Part shown: positions 17,399 through 26,776 of the stretch, one piece after another | Position numbering within the stretch: the stretch's first letter is position 1 | How the letters are laid out: each line of letters starts with the position of its first letter | Assembly (NCBI RefSeq): GCF_910577345.1 | Contig: NZ_CAJTMT010000003.1 | Coordinates: 1-64,000 of the forward strand | Reading direction: 5' to 3' | From: an uncultured Duncaniella sp. | GTDB taxonomy: Bacteria > Bacteroidota > Bacteroidia > Bacteroidales > Muribaculaceae | DNA: 64,000 nt | Program-made: the position numbers and the translations under genes | Notes under the pieces: generated by a model | Seen by the model: the letters and a program-made list of their open reading frames with translations, nothing else | Databases searched by the model: none | Told to the model about the DNA's origin: nothing

Positions 17399-18333
17399 AC
17401 GATTCCTCTGCCGCCGAAGCCGTTTTTCTGGAGGAGCAGACCTTCGTTGAGATACAAGCCGTGGTCTTCGTTGCATGTCCCGAAGTCGAAATACTTGGCT
17501 CCGCCACACTCCTGAGTGATAATGTGATGGAAAAGCAGCGACAAGGCCCCTGTCTTCCTGCCACTCTCGGATGCAGCTATGTATTGCGCATGTACGCATG
17601 TCGGCGTGTAGTAGAGCAATGAGCCTGCTATTATCTCCCCGCTACTGTCGGTAGCCGTAAACAGCCTTATATTTTCGGGGAAGCGGGCCTTCAGCAATTG
17701 GATTTCAGCCAGACTGTGGACTGGTTTCACAGAATGACGCGACATTAGCACTTCCTCAAGAATATGCCAGTATCCACCGAAATCTTCGCTCTCCTTTACG
17801 ACGACACCTGCCCTCATGGCCTTTGACATGTTGCGTCTGCTGCGCTCATCAAAACGATAGGCGTTGTCAAGCTCTATCACCGACGACAGGTTCGTCTCAA
17901 CCAATCCGGCCGAGGCTCTGAACAAGGCATAATAATCTTCGTCAGAAGGATAACGGTGATAGATATAAGGTATCATCTTGTAGCGCAACTTCTTCAGCCC
18001 CTTCCCACGATAGAAATCCACGGCAGCAGCCATGACATTGAGAAGTTTCCCGCCATCAAGGCCATCGGGAGGCATGATGAAGCCACCGTAGGTAAGACCT
18101 CCGTGTGACACGACAGTCTCCCCGCTGACAGATGCAGGGAGCAGACAGATTATCCTGCCGTTCTTGCGCTGTCTGAAGACAAGAGAGCAATCCGTGAACC
18201 GGTCCTTATGGTAGTCCATGTAAGGACGCTCGAACAAGAAGGTCCCATTACGCGACTTTCTGACAAACTCATCCCACTCCTGCGCACAGACATCGCTGTA
18301 GGATTCGACAATTATAGAGTCCTGCTCATCCAT
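17365..18333 (-). CDS. FemAB/GNAT-fold acyltransferase
   Basis: The protein of about 322 residues has the paired GNAT-like folds of the FemAB/BcsL (Acetyltransf_6) group: GTFLFERPYMDYH near the start, SRRNMSKAMRAGVVVKES in the middle and AGSLLYYTPTCVHAQYIA plus YFDFGTCNE near the end. Such proteins transfer acyl or aminoacyl groups to cell-surface sugars or amines. I chose the ATG at 18333; the upstream extension to 18468 would overlap the TsaC-like gene and looks like its shadow. It is probably co-transcribed with that gene, 13 bases upstream. Confidence 0.8.
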   Translation of the reverse strand: MDEQDSIIVESYSDVCAQEWDEFVRKSRNGTFLFERPYMDYHKDRFTDCSLVFRQRKNGRIICLLPASVSGETVVSHGGLTYGGFIMPPDGLDGGKLLNVMAAAVDFYRGKGLKKLRYKMIPYIYHRYPSDEDYYALFRASAGLVETNLSSVIELDNAYRFDERSRRNMSKAMRAGVVVKESEDFGGYWHILEEVLMSRHSVKPVHSLAEIQLLKARFPENIRLFTATDSSGEIIAGSLLYYTPTCVHAQYIAASESGRKTGALSLLFHHIITQECGGAKYFDFGTCNEDHGLYLNEGLLLQKNGFGGRGIVYNIFEIDLTA

Positions 18334-18346
18334 ATCTTCGATTTGC

Positions 18347-18979
18347 TTATTGCAGTTCGCCCCTTCCCTCGCGGATGATTTCAGGCGATGAACTGTCGGT
18401 GAGGTCAACCACGGTCGACGGACCGGGCACCCAACCTGCATCACCGTTGCCGCTCTCGCCGTCGTCAATCAGCAGCGAAGCCACGCCCTCAAATGCGTTG
18501 GCAAGCTCATGAGCATCGAATTCAGGAACTTCATCGTCAACCTTCAACGACGAAGAAAGTATCGGATGACCGAGACGCTCGGCGATTGCACGCGTAATAG
18601 GATTGTCAGGCACTCGTATGCCCACCTCCTTGCGTCCCTTGAACACTTTCGGGAGGGATGTGGCAGCAGGAAGAATGAAGGTGAACGGTCCCGGAAGATT
18701 GGCACGGAGGATGCGGAATGCCTCATTGTCGATACGCGCATACTCGCTCGCCATTGATATTCCGTCGCACACCACCGACAGGGTCTGCTTCTGCGGGTTG
18801 ACACCCTTTATCTTACACAGGCGCTCAATCGCCGAATTGTTGAGGGCATCGCAGCCGATGGCATAGAGCGTGTCGGTCGGATAGATGATGACACCGCCAT
18901 CTTTCAGACAATCGACAGCCTCGTCAAGATAGCGTTCATTAATGCTGGTCGGATACATCCTTAGAGTCTTCATGGGCAT
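18347..18979 (-). CDS. YrdC/Sua5-family protein (threonylcarbamoyl-AMP synthase type)
   Basis: The 210-residue product is a single YrdC domain: GGVIIYPTDTLYAIGCDA, KIKGVNPQKQTLSVVC, NLPGPFTFILPA and GIRVPDNPITRAI. The family makes threonylcarbamoyl-AMP from threonine, bicarbonate and ATP for t6A37 modification of tRNA. The lack of a clear KxR/SxN signature and the short length leave the YciO branch open. Two start codons are possible, 18979 and 18973. The neighbouring B3/4-domain gene is also tRNA-linked. Confidence 0.85.
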   Translation of the reverse strand: MPMKTLRMYPTSINERYLDEAVDCLKDGGVIIYPTDTLYAIGCDALNNSAIERLCKIKGVNPQKQTLSVVCDGISMASEYARIDNEAFRILRANLPGPFTFILPAATSLPKVFKGRKEVGIRVPDNPITRAIAERLGHPILSSSLKVDDEVPEFDAHELANAFEGVASLLIDDGESGNGDAGWVPGPSTVVDLTDSSSPEIIREGRGELQ

Positions 18980-18991
18980 GGAATTTGATGA

Positions 18992-19663
18992 TTAAAGATT
19001 AGGCTTATACATATTGACCGAAATATCTGTCGCATCGGCATACTTCTCAAGAAGCGCGACAGTGAAGGCGACGACATCGTCGACAGGCATCTCAATGCCA
19101 TAGATATTGATACAGATGAGCAGACGGGTGGTGTCGATGTCGAGTTTCGTGCGCTCATTATCGCTTGTCGGCGTACCGACCCCACCTGTGCCGTCGCGAT
19201 AGACGGGCATGTTCGCGATGTTAAATTCACCGCGGCCTATACCCTCGAACGGTTCACCCTCGCGCCCTACGCCGAGAGTCATCACATCGCCATCAATCTT
19301 GCCGGCATCGAAACCTCCGATGGAATAGCCCGATTGCAGCGACACGAGATTGATGAGGTCAACAAGGGTGTTGATGCGATACAGCTCCATCCCCTTCACG
19401 GCACGACGCGAAAGCGCCTCGGCCGACGGACGGTAGCGATTAGGTTCCTTTCCACAAGCCTTGTAAGCCTCACGGGTGGCTTTGATTCCGGGACGTTTGT
19501 TTATGTCGGAAAGCTCCGTCACTTCGCGGAGATCCGATGCGGCGCGGTCAATGAGAGCCCAAAGTTCGTCAGGAGTGGGCTTATTTACCACTGTAGCCTC
19601 GATGGCAACAACCTGCAGTTCGGGCGCAATCTCGCCTATTATCGGTTCAAATCTGATTTCCAT
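18992..19663 (-). CDS. Free-standing B3/B4 tRNA-binding domain protein
   Basis: The 223-residue protein matches the B3/4 domain found in the beta chain of phenylalanyl-tRNA synthetase: WALIDRAASDL, RPGIKATREAYKACGKEPNRYRPSAEAL (read in two parts) and YSIGGFDAGKIDGD. In PheT this domain edits mischarged tRNA; free-standing copies may edit in trans or bind other ligands. The ATG at 19663 is favoured because a TAATTTTG box at 19688-19695 overlaps the alternative TTG start at 19690. It runs into the YrdC gene with a 12-base gap. Confidence 0.83.
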   Translation of the reverse strand: MEIRFEPIIGEIAPELQVVAIEATVVNKPTPDELWALIDRAASDLREVTELSDINKRPGIKATREAYKACGKEPNRYRPSAEALSRRAVKGMELYRINTLVDLINLVSLQSGYSIGGFDAGKIDGDVMTLGVGREGEPFEGIGRGEFNIANMPVYRDGTGGVGTPTSDNERTKLDIDTTRLLICINIYGIEMPVDDVVAFTVALLEKYADATDISVNMYKPNL

Positions 19664-19687
19664 ATAAGCATGTCGGTGATTCAGATG

Positions 19688-19695
19688 CAAAATTA
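19688..19695 (-). promoter_or_regulatory. TAnnTTTG box for the B3/4-tsaC-GNAT operon
   Basis: The minus strand reads TAATTTTG, 25 bases upstream of the chosen ATG. It lies back to back with the waaA promoter. Confidence 0.55.
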
Positions 19696-19705
19696 GAACA
19701 TTTTT

Positions 19706-19738
19706 ATTGAATTAATTCAAACATTTATCGTAATTTTG
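19706..19738 (+). promoter_or_regulatory. Promoter of the LPS core cluster
   Basis: ATTG (19706-19709), 21 bases, then TAATTTTG (19731-19738) fit the Bacteroidetes consensus, about 87 bases before the waaA ATG at 19825. Confidence 0.6.
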
Positions 19739-19824
19739 CGCTCTAAAATGAGGCTTCTCTTCCGTTTTTCAATGCGAAAAGCGGCGAAAAGCCATACATT
19801 TCACTACCCTACCGACCGGACTCT

Positions 19825-21102
19825 ATGCTTGAGATATACGATTTAGGAATGAGAATGGGACGTCGCGCACTGCTGACAATCGCCGGCACTGTACGAGGCG
19901 AGAAGCCGTCGAAGTTCATCCGCTTCGCGCGCGGGCAAAAACAAGCGTTGCGCGAAGCTGAAAGTATTCTCGGCAATCTTGACCGGAACCGGCCAACGGT
20001 ATGGATCCACGCCGCTTCGTTGGGCGAATTCGGCATAGCCCGTCCCATCATCAACCTACTGAAGGAAAGCTGCGACTACAACATAGTCCTGACCTTCTTC
20101 TCCCCGACCGGCTATGAAGCACTGAAAAATAAACTTCCTGCCGGAGTTGACGCAGTGCTCTATCTTCCCTTCGACACCTCGGCCAATGTCAACCGTTTTC
20201 TCGACCTTCTGCGCCCCGACTGCGCAGTTTTCATGGTTTCCGAATACTGGCACTGCTATCTCAACGAGCTACACCGGCGCGCCATCCCCGCCTATCTCGT
20301 ATCATCCGTCATCCGCAAGGACAGTGCATTCTTCAAATGGTATGGCAAGCTCTACCGCAAAAGCATCGGATGTTTCAAGGAGATTTTCGTTCTGAACGAT
20401 GAATCACGCAAACTGCTCGAAAGTCTCGGAATTGAGAATGTGACAGTCAACGGCGACCCGCTCTTCGACAATGTCACCCTCGTCGCCTCCACGCCCTGGA
20501 AAGACAAGATTGTCGAGCAATTCACCGGCCACCACAAGGTCTTTATCGCAGGAAGCCTCCACGATGACGAGGACCTGGAGATGGTGACACAACTTGCCAA
20601 CAGACACCGCGACACCCGCTTCATCATAGTCCCCCACGAAATCTCACCTTCAATCCTCCGTCACCTTGAAGAGAAACTGGAAGGCAAGACACTTTTCTAC
20701 TCCAAATGTGACAAGCACACTGATTTCAAGGACGCACAGGTGTTGGTGATAGACTTCGTCGGAGCTTTGGCCTACATTTACCGCTACGCGACATGGGCCT
20801 ACGTCGGGGGAGGCTTCACCAAGCTCCTCCACAGCGTCATCGAGCCTGCGGTCTACGGCTTGCCTGTCGCTTTCGGCCCAAACGTCAAGCGCAAGGTGGT
20901 CACACGCGAAATGATGGAACTTGGAATAGGCAACATCACCGCCACTCCCGAAGAGCTCAACAGATGGTTCAGCAGTCTTAAGGACAACGATGCCCGGCTC
21001 CGAGAAATCGCCGAGAAAGCCGCCTTCTATGTAAGCAAAAATGCCGGTGCCACCCGGCGAGTAGTCAATAAAATCAAAGAGGAACTATGCGCGAAAAACT
21101 GA
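19825..21102 (+). CDS. waaA: 3-deoxy-D-manno-octulosonic acid (Kdo) transferase
   Basis: WaaA adds Kdo from CMP-Kdo to lipid IVA at the inner membrane. The 425-residue GT-B protein has the catalytic glutamate in IHAASLGEF, an SEYW segment where the family usually has an ETELWP-like one, NGDPLFDNV, and the donor-site segment AYVGGGFTKLLHSVIEPAVYG near the C-terminus (nucleotide-sugar binding). It heads a cluster that also makes the donor (kdsB) and acylates lipid A, and it overlaps the next gene by 16 bp. Confidence 0.93.
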   Translation: MLEIYDLGMRMGRRALLTIAGTVRGEKPSKFIRFARGQKQALREAESILGNLDRNRPTVWIHAASLGEFGIARPIINLLKESCDYNIVLTFFSPTGYEALKNKLPAGVDAVLYLPFDTSANVNRFLDLLRPDCAVFMVSEYWHCYLNELHRRAIPAYLVSSVIRKDSAFFKWYGKLYRKSIGCFKEIFVLNDESRKLLESLGIENVTVNGDPLFDNVTLVASTPWKDKIVEQFTGHHKVFIAGSLHDDEDLEMVTQLANRHRDTRFIIVPHEISPSILRHLEEKLEGKTLFYSKCDKHTDFKDAQVLVIDFVGALAYIYRYATWAYVGGGFTKLLHSVIEPAVYGLPVAFGPNVKRKVVTREMMELGIGNITATPEELNRWFSSLKDNDARLREIAEKAAFYVSKNAGATRRVVNKIKEELCAKN

Positions 21103-21959
21103 AATATGCTCTCTACCGCGGGACATTCGGCGCACTCTCCCTGCTCCCCTTCCCCGTGCTTTACGGTATCAGTGACTTCCTGTATCTCATCCTTGCCAAA
21201 GGTCTGAAATACCGCCGCAAAATTGTCAGGCAGAATCTGCGCAATTCCTTCCCAGAAAAAGACGAGAAGGAACTCCGTGAGATTGAAAAGGATTTCTACC
21301 GTCAATTCACCGACAATATTGTCGAGACTGTCAAACTTCTCCATATAAGTGACCGTGAGGTCGACAAGCGCATAAAGGTCACAGGCGGAGAGATTGTCGA
21401 CCGTCTCATCGAAGAGGGTCACCCCGTGGTCCTCTACCTCGGCCATTACGCAAACTGGGAGTGGGTACCGGCTATTGTCCGCCACTTCAATACCCCTGAA
21501 TTCTGCGCTCAGGTCTACAAGCCTCAGCACGACAAAGCCTTCGACCGCCTGATGCTCAAAGTGCGCTCCCGATTCAACCCGGTCTCGGTGCCGCAGAAAC
21601 AGGTGTTCCGCACACTGATACGATGGCGCAACGAAGGACGGAAATTCATCACCGGCTTCATCTCTGACCACCGCGCAAACATCTCCGTTTCCCATCACCG
21701 CACCACATTCCTCAACCAAGTCACTCCATTCAGCCCCGGTGGAGAGGAAATCGGCAACCGCATCAACGCCGCCTATCTCTACCTCGATGTCGAGAAACCA
21801 AAGCGCGGCCACTATCATTTCACGGTCAAGGAGATAAAGCCCTCCGACATGACAGAGGAATCGCCCTACACCCGCCGCTACATGGAGATGCTCGAGGAAA
21901 CCATCCGCCGCCGTCCCGGCCTCTGGCTGTGGTCACATCGCCGATGGAAATATCAATAA
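21087..21959 (+). CDS. LpxL/HtrB-type lipid A acyltransferase
   Basis: The 290-residue product belongs to the lauroyl/myristoyl acyltransferase family, with the catalytic H-x4-E motif in GHYANWEW (His120, Glu125), an N-terminal membrane anchor (about residues 12-38) and the conserved ending PGLWLWSHRRWK. It would add a secondary acyl chain to Kdo-lipid A. It is translationally coupled to waaA. Confidence 0.92.
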   Translation: MREKLKYALYRGTFGALSLLPFPVLYGISDFLYLILAKGLKYRRKIVRQNLRNSFPEKDEKELREIEKDFYRQFTDNIVETVKLLHISDREVDKRIKVTGGEIVDRLIEEGHPVVLYLGHYANWEWVPAIVRHFNTPEFCAQVYKPQHDKAFDRLMLKVRSRFNPVSVPQKQVFRTLIRWRNEGRKFITGFISDHRANISVSHHRTTFLNQVTPFSPGGEEIGNRINAAYLYLDVEKPKRGHYHFTVKEIKPSDMTEESPYTRRYMEMLEETIRRRPGLWLWSHRRWKYQ

Positions 21960-22012
21960 TCGTCAATCTAAATTTCAACAACTATACTTTTTTAACCCGT
22001 AACTCCTGCAAA

Positions 22013-22744
22013 ATGAAAATAATCTGTGTGATTCCGGCCCGTGCCGAATCAAGCCGCTTCTTTGAAAAGCCCCTCGCACTCATCTGCGGAAAGCCCATGA
22101 TTCAATGGGTCTATGACCACTGCAAGGAAGTGGAAATGTTTGAAGAGGTCTATGTCGCTACCGACAGCGAAAAGATCAAGGCCGCAGCCGAATCCTTCGG
22201 AGCAAAGGTTGTGATGACCCGCTCGGACCACGACACGGCCACCGAACGCCTCTACGAGGTTTCAACCCGCATCGACGCAGACCTCTATGTAATGGTAAAC
22301 GGCGACGAGCCTCTGCTCACTCGCGATGCCATCATCCAGTGCATCCCTGCAGACCTGAAAGCCGACGACTTCTATGTCAGCAACCTCATGACCGACTTCA
22401 CAAACCCCGTCGAGGTTGTCGATGCCACAAATCTGAAAATCGTCACCGCCAAGGATGACCGCTGCCTCTTCATCTCGCGCAGCCCCATCCCCTATCCCAA
22501 GGGAGCGATGGACTATGTGTTCCACAAATTCGTAGGTGTCGGAGCATTCACACGCAAGGCTCTTGACTTCTACCACAACACTCCGCGCGGTCCCATCGAG
22601 AAAATCGAGGAAAACGACTCATTCCGCTTCCTCGAAAACCACAAGCCCATTTACTACTACAACTGCCACTGCAAATCGCTCTCGGTCGACAACCGCAAGG
22701 ACATTGACGGCGTCGAGGCATATCTGAAGGAACTTAACAAGTAG
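22013..22744 (+). CDS. kdsB: CMP-Kdo synthetase
   Basis: KdsB activates Kdo with CTP. The 243-residue product shows IICVIPARAESSRFFEKPLA, the signature pyrophosphorylase loop, then ATDSEKI, VNGDEPLL and SRSPIPYPKGAMDY. I use the ATG at 22013 because the upstream extension is not family sequence; the 53-base gap after the acyltransferase is short enough for one operon. Confidence 0.95.
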   Translation: MKIICVIPARAESSRFFEKPLALICGKPMIQWVYDHCKEVEMFEEVYVATDSEKIKAAAESFGAKVVMTRSDHDTATERLYEVSTRIDADLYVMVNGDEPLLTRDAIIQCIPADLKADDFYVSNLMTDFTNPVEVVDATNLKIVTAKDDRCLFISRSPIPYPKGAMDYVFHKFVGVGAFTRKALDFYHNTPRGPIEKIEENDSFRFLENHKPIYYYNCHCKSLSVDNRKDIDGVEAYLKELNK

Positions 22745-22751
22745 TCAGCCA

Positions 22752-23738
22752 ATGAGAATCCGCACCGATTTCCGCTCCCTCATAAAAGGCTATCAGCGCA
22801 TCTCGTTCTTCACGGGAAATTTCTCCCGCTACTTCATGCCTGATGTCCTTTTCCGCGCAATCTACCGCTTCGATGTCAAGCGTCTCAGCTCCAAGGAGCT
22901 TGAGGCGATTGACCGACGCGTGGACTACTATGCCCGCTGCGGAGAGGGTGCGAAAATCGATGAGTCGGAAGCCGTGAGAGTCGGCGACTTCCACTTCCCG
23001 TGGAAGGCCAAACACAAGCTGACCACATATTTCTTCGATCTCTACGAATGTGTGCGCTGCTTCCCCGACAGATGCCGTTTCACATACAAATTCGGAGATG
23101 TCGATTGGGACTTCCCAACCGTGACCTTTGCCAAAGCGCGCCCCATCACCAACGGCAAAAGCAACACCGTCCTGATGCCGCTCAATAAAGTGCGCCATTT
23201 CCGCTTCATCACCGACACCCGCCGTTTCAGGGACAAGAAGGACATGATGATTTTCCGCAACGTGGTCCGCTGTCAGCCCCAGCGCTCACTCATGCTCGAA
23301 AAATATATCGACCATCCGATGTGTGACATAGGCCAAATCAATAAGGATGCGGCCGACCCGCGTTTCATCAAACCCTACGTCCCGATGGAAGAGCAGCTCG
23401 ACTACAAATTCATTGCAAGCATCGAAGGCCACGATGTGGCGACCAATCTGAAATGGGTGATGTCGTCCAACTCCGTGGCAGTCATGCCGCGTCCCCGCAT
23501 AGAATCATGGTTCATGGAGGGAAAACTCATCCCGGATTACCATTACATCGAGATAAAACCGGACTACTCCGACCTCATTGAGAAACTGGAATACTACATC
23601 GCTCATCCTGAGAAAGCGGAGGCAATCATTGAACACGCCCACGCCTACGTTGATGAATTCCGTGACCGCGAACGCGAACTTCTGATAGCACGTCTGACCG
23701 CCGCCCGCTATTTCCGCCTCACCGGCCAGTTGCACTGA
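22752..23738 (+). CDS. Glycosyltransferase family 90 protein
   Basis: The 328-residue product resembles the CAP10/LpsA group: FTYKFGDVDWDFPTVTFAKA, a central NTVLMPLNKVRHF region, and a C-terminal EGHDVATNLKWVMSSNSV stretch with ESWF, which in this family binds nucleotide sugar. A few bacterial members add sugars to LPS core, in line with the kdsB gene 7 bases upstream. The sugar transferred is unknown. Confidence 0.85.
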   Translation: MRIRTDFRSLIKGYQRISFFTGNFSRYFMPDVLFRAIYRFDVKRLSSKELEAIDRRVDYYARCGEGAKIDESEAVRVGDFHFPWKAKHKLTTYFFDLYECVRCFPDRCRFTYKFGDVDWDFPTVTFAKARPITNGKSNTVLMPLNKVRHFRFITDTRRFRDKKDMMIFRNVVRCQPQRSLMLEKYIDHPMCDIGQINKDAADPRFIKPYVPMEEQLDYKFIASIEGHDVATNLKWVMSSNSVAVMPRPRIESWFMEGKLIPDYHYIEIKPDYSDLIEKLEYYIAHPEKAEAIIEHAHAYVDEFRDRERELLIARLTAARYFRLTGQLH

Positions 23739-23792
23739 TCATACAACCCATCAGCCCGATATATTTCACATCTTCCCGATATATTTGTAGGG

Positions 23793-23808
23793 ACGCGCTG
23801 CAGCGCGT
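23793..23808. repeat. Perfect 16-bp palindrome after a TAnnTTTG-like box
   Basis: ACGCGCTGCAGCGCGT follows TATATTTG (23780-23787) and GTAGGG. Similar GTAGGGACGCG palindromes are, from memory, dispersed in related genomes. The stretch 23809-23878 adds short CTAAAAA-type repeats. The box could give the downstream genes their own promoter. Confidence 0.45.
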
Positions 23809-23878
23809 ATGCCAAACCGCACCCACAATTGGTATGCGGAACTAAAAACTAAAAACTCAAAACTCACAACTCTCCCAA

Positions 23879-24892
23879 ATGGCAAACGAAGATAAACGCA
23901 TTCTGATAATCCGCCTGTCGGCTCTCGGCGACGTTGCAATGACCGTTCCGGCCATCTACTCCCTCGCCTTGCGCTATCCGGCTCTGAAAATCGACGTGGT
24001 GACACGCCCCTTCTTCGCACGTCTTTTCATAAATCCCCCTGCCAATGTCAATGTCATTGGCATTGATTTCAAGGGAGAGTACAAAGGTGTCCGGGGCACA
24101 TTGAAACTCCTCAAACGCCTCGGCAAACTGAAACCGGACTATGTTGCCGACCTCCACAACGTGCTCCGTTCATGGATTATCGACAACTACTTCCGTCTGC
24201 GCGGCGTGAAAGTCGAGATGGTCGACAAGATGCGCGACAAGCGTAGGGAACTGTTCCGAACCGGAGAAACGCAACCGGCTTTCATCGACCGCTATGCCTC
24301 GGTGTTCGCACGCCTTGGCTATCCGATAGAACTGACGTTCAAGAGCCTTTACGAAAACTCCACTCCGACTTTGCCATTTGAACCGGCCCGTCCTGCCATA
24401 GGCATAGCCCCGTTCGCACGCTATTTCAACAAGACCTACCCGGCAGAAATGATGCAGGAAGTCATCAGCAAACTCAGTGCGGAGGGCTATCACACCTATC
24501 TTTTCGGCGGACGCGGAGCCGAAGCTGAAGAGTTGCAGAAATGGGCTGCAAAAGCTGAGAACTGCACATCACTCGCAGGCACCTATCCCCTCGAAGATGA
24601 AATCGCGCTCATGGGAGCCATGAGTGCAATGATAAGTATGGACTCGTCCAACCAACACATGGCCTCACTCGCCGGTACCCCGGTCATCAGCATCTGGGGG
24701 AGCACCATACCGGCCTGCGGATTCATGAGCTACGGACAGACGGCCGACCGCGCCGTATACCTCGACATCCCTTGTCAGCCATGCACTGTCGGCGGTTCAC
24801 CGGAGTGTCCGAAGGGCCATTTCGACTGTATGCGCAAACTATCCCCCGACATCATTGTCGAAAAAGTCAGACAAGTCACCGGCAAAAAATAA
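23879..24892 (+). CDS. Glycosyltransferase family 9 (heptosyltransferase-like)
   Basis: The 337-residue GT-B protein opens with RILIIRLSALGDVAMTVPAI, the typical GT9 start, and carries SMDSSNQHMASLAGTPVISI, the donor-binding part of the heptosyltransferase family. It would add a heptose or related sugar to the LPS inner core. Cysteines near the end (IPCQPCTVGGSPECPKGHFDC) are usual for the Bacteroidetes members. Confidence 0.9.
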   Translation: MANEDKRILIIRLSALGDVAMTVPAIYSLALRYPALKIDVVTRPFFARLFINPPANVNVIGIDFKGEYKGVRGTLKLLKRLGKLKPDYVADLHNVLRSWIIDNYFRLRGVKVEMVDKMRDKRRELFRTGETQPAFIDRYASVFARLGYPIELTFKSLYENSTPTLPFEPARPAIGIAPFARYFNKTYPAEMMQEVISKLSAEGYHTYLFGGRGAEAEELQKWAAKAENCTSLAGTYPLEDEIALMGAMSAMISMDSSNQHMASLAGTPVISIWGSTIPACGFMSYGQTADRAVYLDIPCQPCTVGGSPECPKGHFDCMRKLSPDIIVEKVRQVTGKK

Positions 24893-24898
24893 TCTTGC

Positions 24899-26743
24899 AT
24901 GTTTGGATTCGCTCTTTTCACCATTATATATTTCGTTTTCTGCACTGCATTCTTCGAAATCGTGCAGAAACCGCTTTTCGGTCTTTACAACCGGAGTGTC
25001 AACCCCGAGAAAACCACATTCAAGGATGTCCGCCAGGTCTATTCCCACGGCCTTGTATCGGACCTCATCATAGCCTCATATCTCACGGCTCTCCCACTTC
25101 TCATCAGCGCGATCCACACCATGCTTCCCTGTTTCAACGTCGGGGTTGTACTGACCGTCTACAATGTCGTCATCTCTCTTGCCGTCGCGCTTATTTGTAT
25201 CGCCGACACCCTGCTCTACCGATTCTGGAACTATAAGATAGATGCTTCGGTGTTTGTCTACCTGCGGTCGCTCAAAGGAGCCTTCGCAAGCGTATCGACG
25301 ACATATCTCATCGTTGCATTCTCGGTGGTGTTTGTCTGCGCCGGAATTTTCTTTGCAGGAGCGGAATTCATATCCGCGAAATGCTCATCCGCCCTACTGT
25401 CAGGCTCTTGGCTCGAATGGTGGAAGTGTCTGCTTGTCTTTCTCGTCATGGCAGTGATGATTGGTTTGCTTTTCGCAATCATCCGCGGGTTGAAAATCCG
25501 CCCGAACAACCCGAGTGTGGTCTACTACAGCAAAACTCCGTTTTTCAACCACTGGGCATTGAATCCGGCCTACAACATGATTTACTCCCTCGGAACGAAG
25601 GATGAATTCAAAGGTAAATTCCGCTTCTTCGACGAAAAGGAATGTGAGGACATCCTCAATCCGCTCTTCCCGACCTCCGGCACTCCGGAAAGGAAACTGC
25701 TGCGCACCGACAGGCCAAACATCCTGCTTGTGGTCTGGGAAAGCCTCGGGGCGGAATTCGTCCCCTCGCTCGGAGGGAAGAAGGATGTGGCTGTCAACTT
25801 CGACCGCATCGCCGATGACGGGGGCGTCCTTTTCACCCGTTGCACAGCCGGAAGTTTCCGCACTGACCGTGGACTCGTCTGCATATTAAGCGGCTACCTC
25901 GGACAGCCGACAACGAGCGTCATACGCTACACCCGCAAACTCCCCAACCTCCCTGCCCTGCCACGCCGGTTAAAGGAGGAGGGCTATGTCACCACTGCCG
26001 TCCACGGAGGAGAACTGACGATAATGCATAAGTCGGACTATTATCTCGCGTCGGGCCACGACACTCTCGTCAGCCAGAAAGATTTCCCGACATCCGCACC
26101 GACATGCAAATGGGGCATTCAGGACGGCTACATGTTCGACTTTATCTATGACGACATAATGGAAAAGACCCGCAAGGGGGAGCGCTGGTTCACCACCTTC
26201 CAGACCCTCAGCTCCCACGAGCCTTTCACCGTCCCCTACAACCGCCTGCCCGACGATGAGGTCGGAAACTCATTCGCCTACACCGACCACTGCTTCGGCG
26301 AATTCGTCGACAGGATAAAGAAAACTCCCGCCTGGGACGACCTGCTCATCATCTGTGTGGCCGACCACGGCTACAATGCCTCCCACAATCCCGTGTCGCG
26401 TCAGAAATATGCCCATATCCCCATCCTCCTCACCGGAGGAGCCTTGGCTGAGAGCGGACGCATCGACACCATCATGAGCCAGACCGACCTCGCAGCCACA
26501 CTGTTGGGACAGATGAACCTTCCGCACGATGAATTCATCTTCAGTCGCGACATTCTCGCCGACACATATAAGGAACCATTCTCTTTCCACACATACACCA
26601 ACGGCTTCATGCTGACCGACGAACGCGGCTCGACGATTGTCGACAACGTATCCGACGAAGCCATCGAAGGAGCCGACCCCGGACGCGAACGCAAAGGACG
26701 CGCCATCCTCCAGAAACTATATGAAGATTTAGCGAACAGATAA
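24899..26743 (+). CDS. LTA-synthase-like membrane phosphotransferase (Thr nucleophile)
   Basis: Four to five membrane helices (residues ~1-200) precede a periplasmic alkaline-phosphatase-superfamily domain. Metal-site residues can be placed: Glu281 in VVWESLGAEF, the probable nucleophile Thr322 in GSFRTDRG, and Asp489-His490 in CVADHGYN. The family transfers phosphoglycerol or phosphoethanolamine to a glycolipid. In an LPS core cluster the acceptor is more likely a core sugar or lipid A than teichoic acid (inference). It starts 6 bases after the GT9 gene. Confidence 0.87.
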   Translation: MFGFALFTIIYFVFCTAFFEIVQKPLFGLYNRSVNPEKTTFKDVRQVYSHGLVSDLIIASYLTALPLLISAIHTMLPCFNVGVVLTVYNVVISLAVALICIADTLLYRFWNYKIDASVFVYLRSLKGAFASVSTTYLIVAFSVVFVCAGIFFAGAEFISAKCSSALLSGSWLEWWKCLLVFLVMAVMIGLLFAIIRGLKIRPNNPSVVYYSKTPFFNHWALNPAYNMIYSLGTKDEFKGKFRFFDEKECEDILNPLFPTSGTPERKLLRTDRPNILLVVWESLGAEFVPSLGGKKDVAVNFDRIADDGGVLFTRCTAGSFRTDRGLVCILSGYLGQPTTSVIRYTRKLPNLPALPRRLKEEGYVTTAVHGGELTIMHKSDYYLASGHDTLVSQKDFPTSAPTCKWGIQDGYMFDFIYDDIMEKTRKGERWFTTFQTLSSHEPFTVPYNRLPDDEVGNSFAYTDHCFGEFVDRIKKTPAWDDLLIICVADHGYNASHNPVSRQKYAHIPILLTGGALAESGRIDTIMSQTDLAATLLGQMNLPHDEFIFSRDILADTYKEPFSFHTYTNGFMLTDERGSTIVDNVSDEAIEGADPGRERKGRAILQKLYEDLANR

Positions 26744-26776
26744 GAGTGGGTCTAAACCGCAAAACAAGACAATCAA

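Noticed and set aside
18334..18468. 45-residue N-terminal extension of the GNAT gene
   Set aside because: Overlaps the YrdC gene in another frame and looks like its shadow.
21027..21818. Minus-strand frame of 263 codons
   Set aside because: Antisense shadow of the LpxL-type gene, whose catalytic motif is clear.
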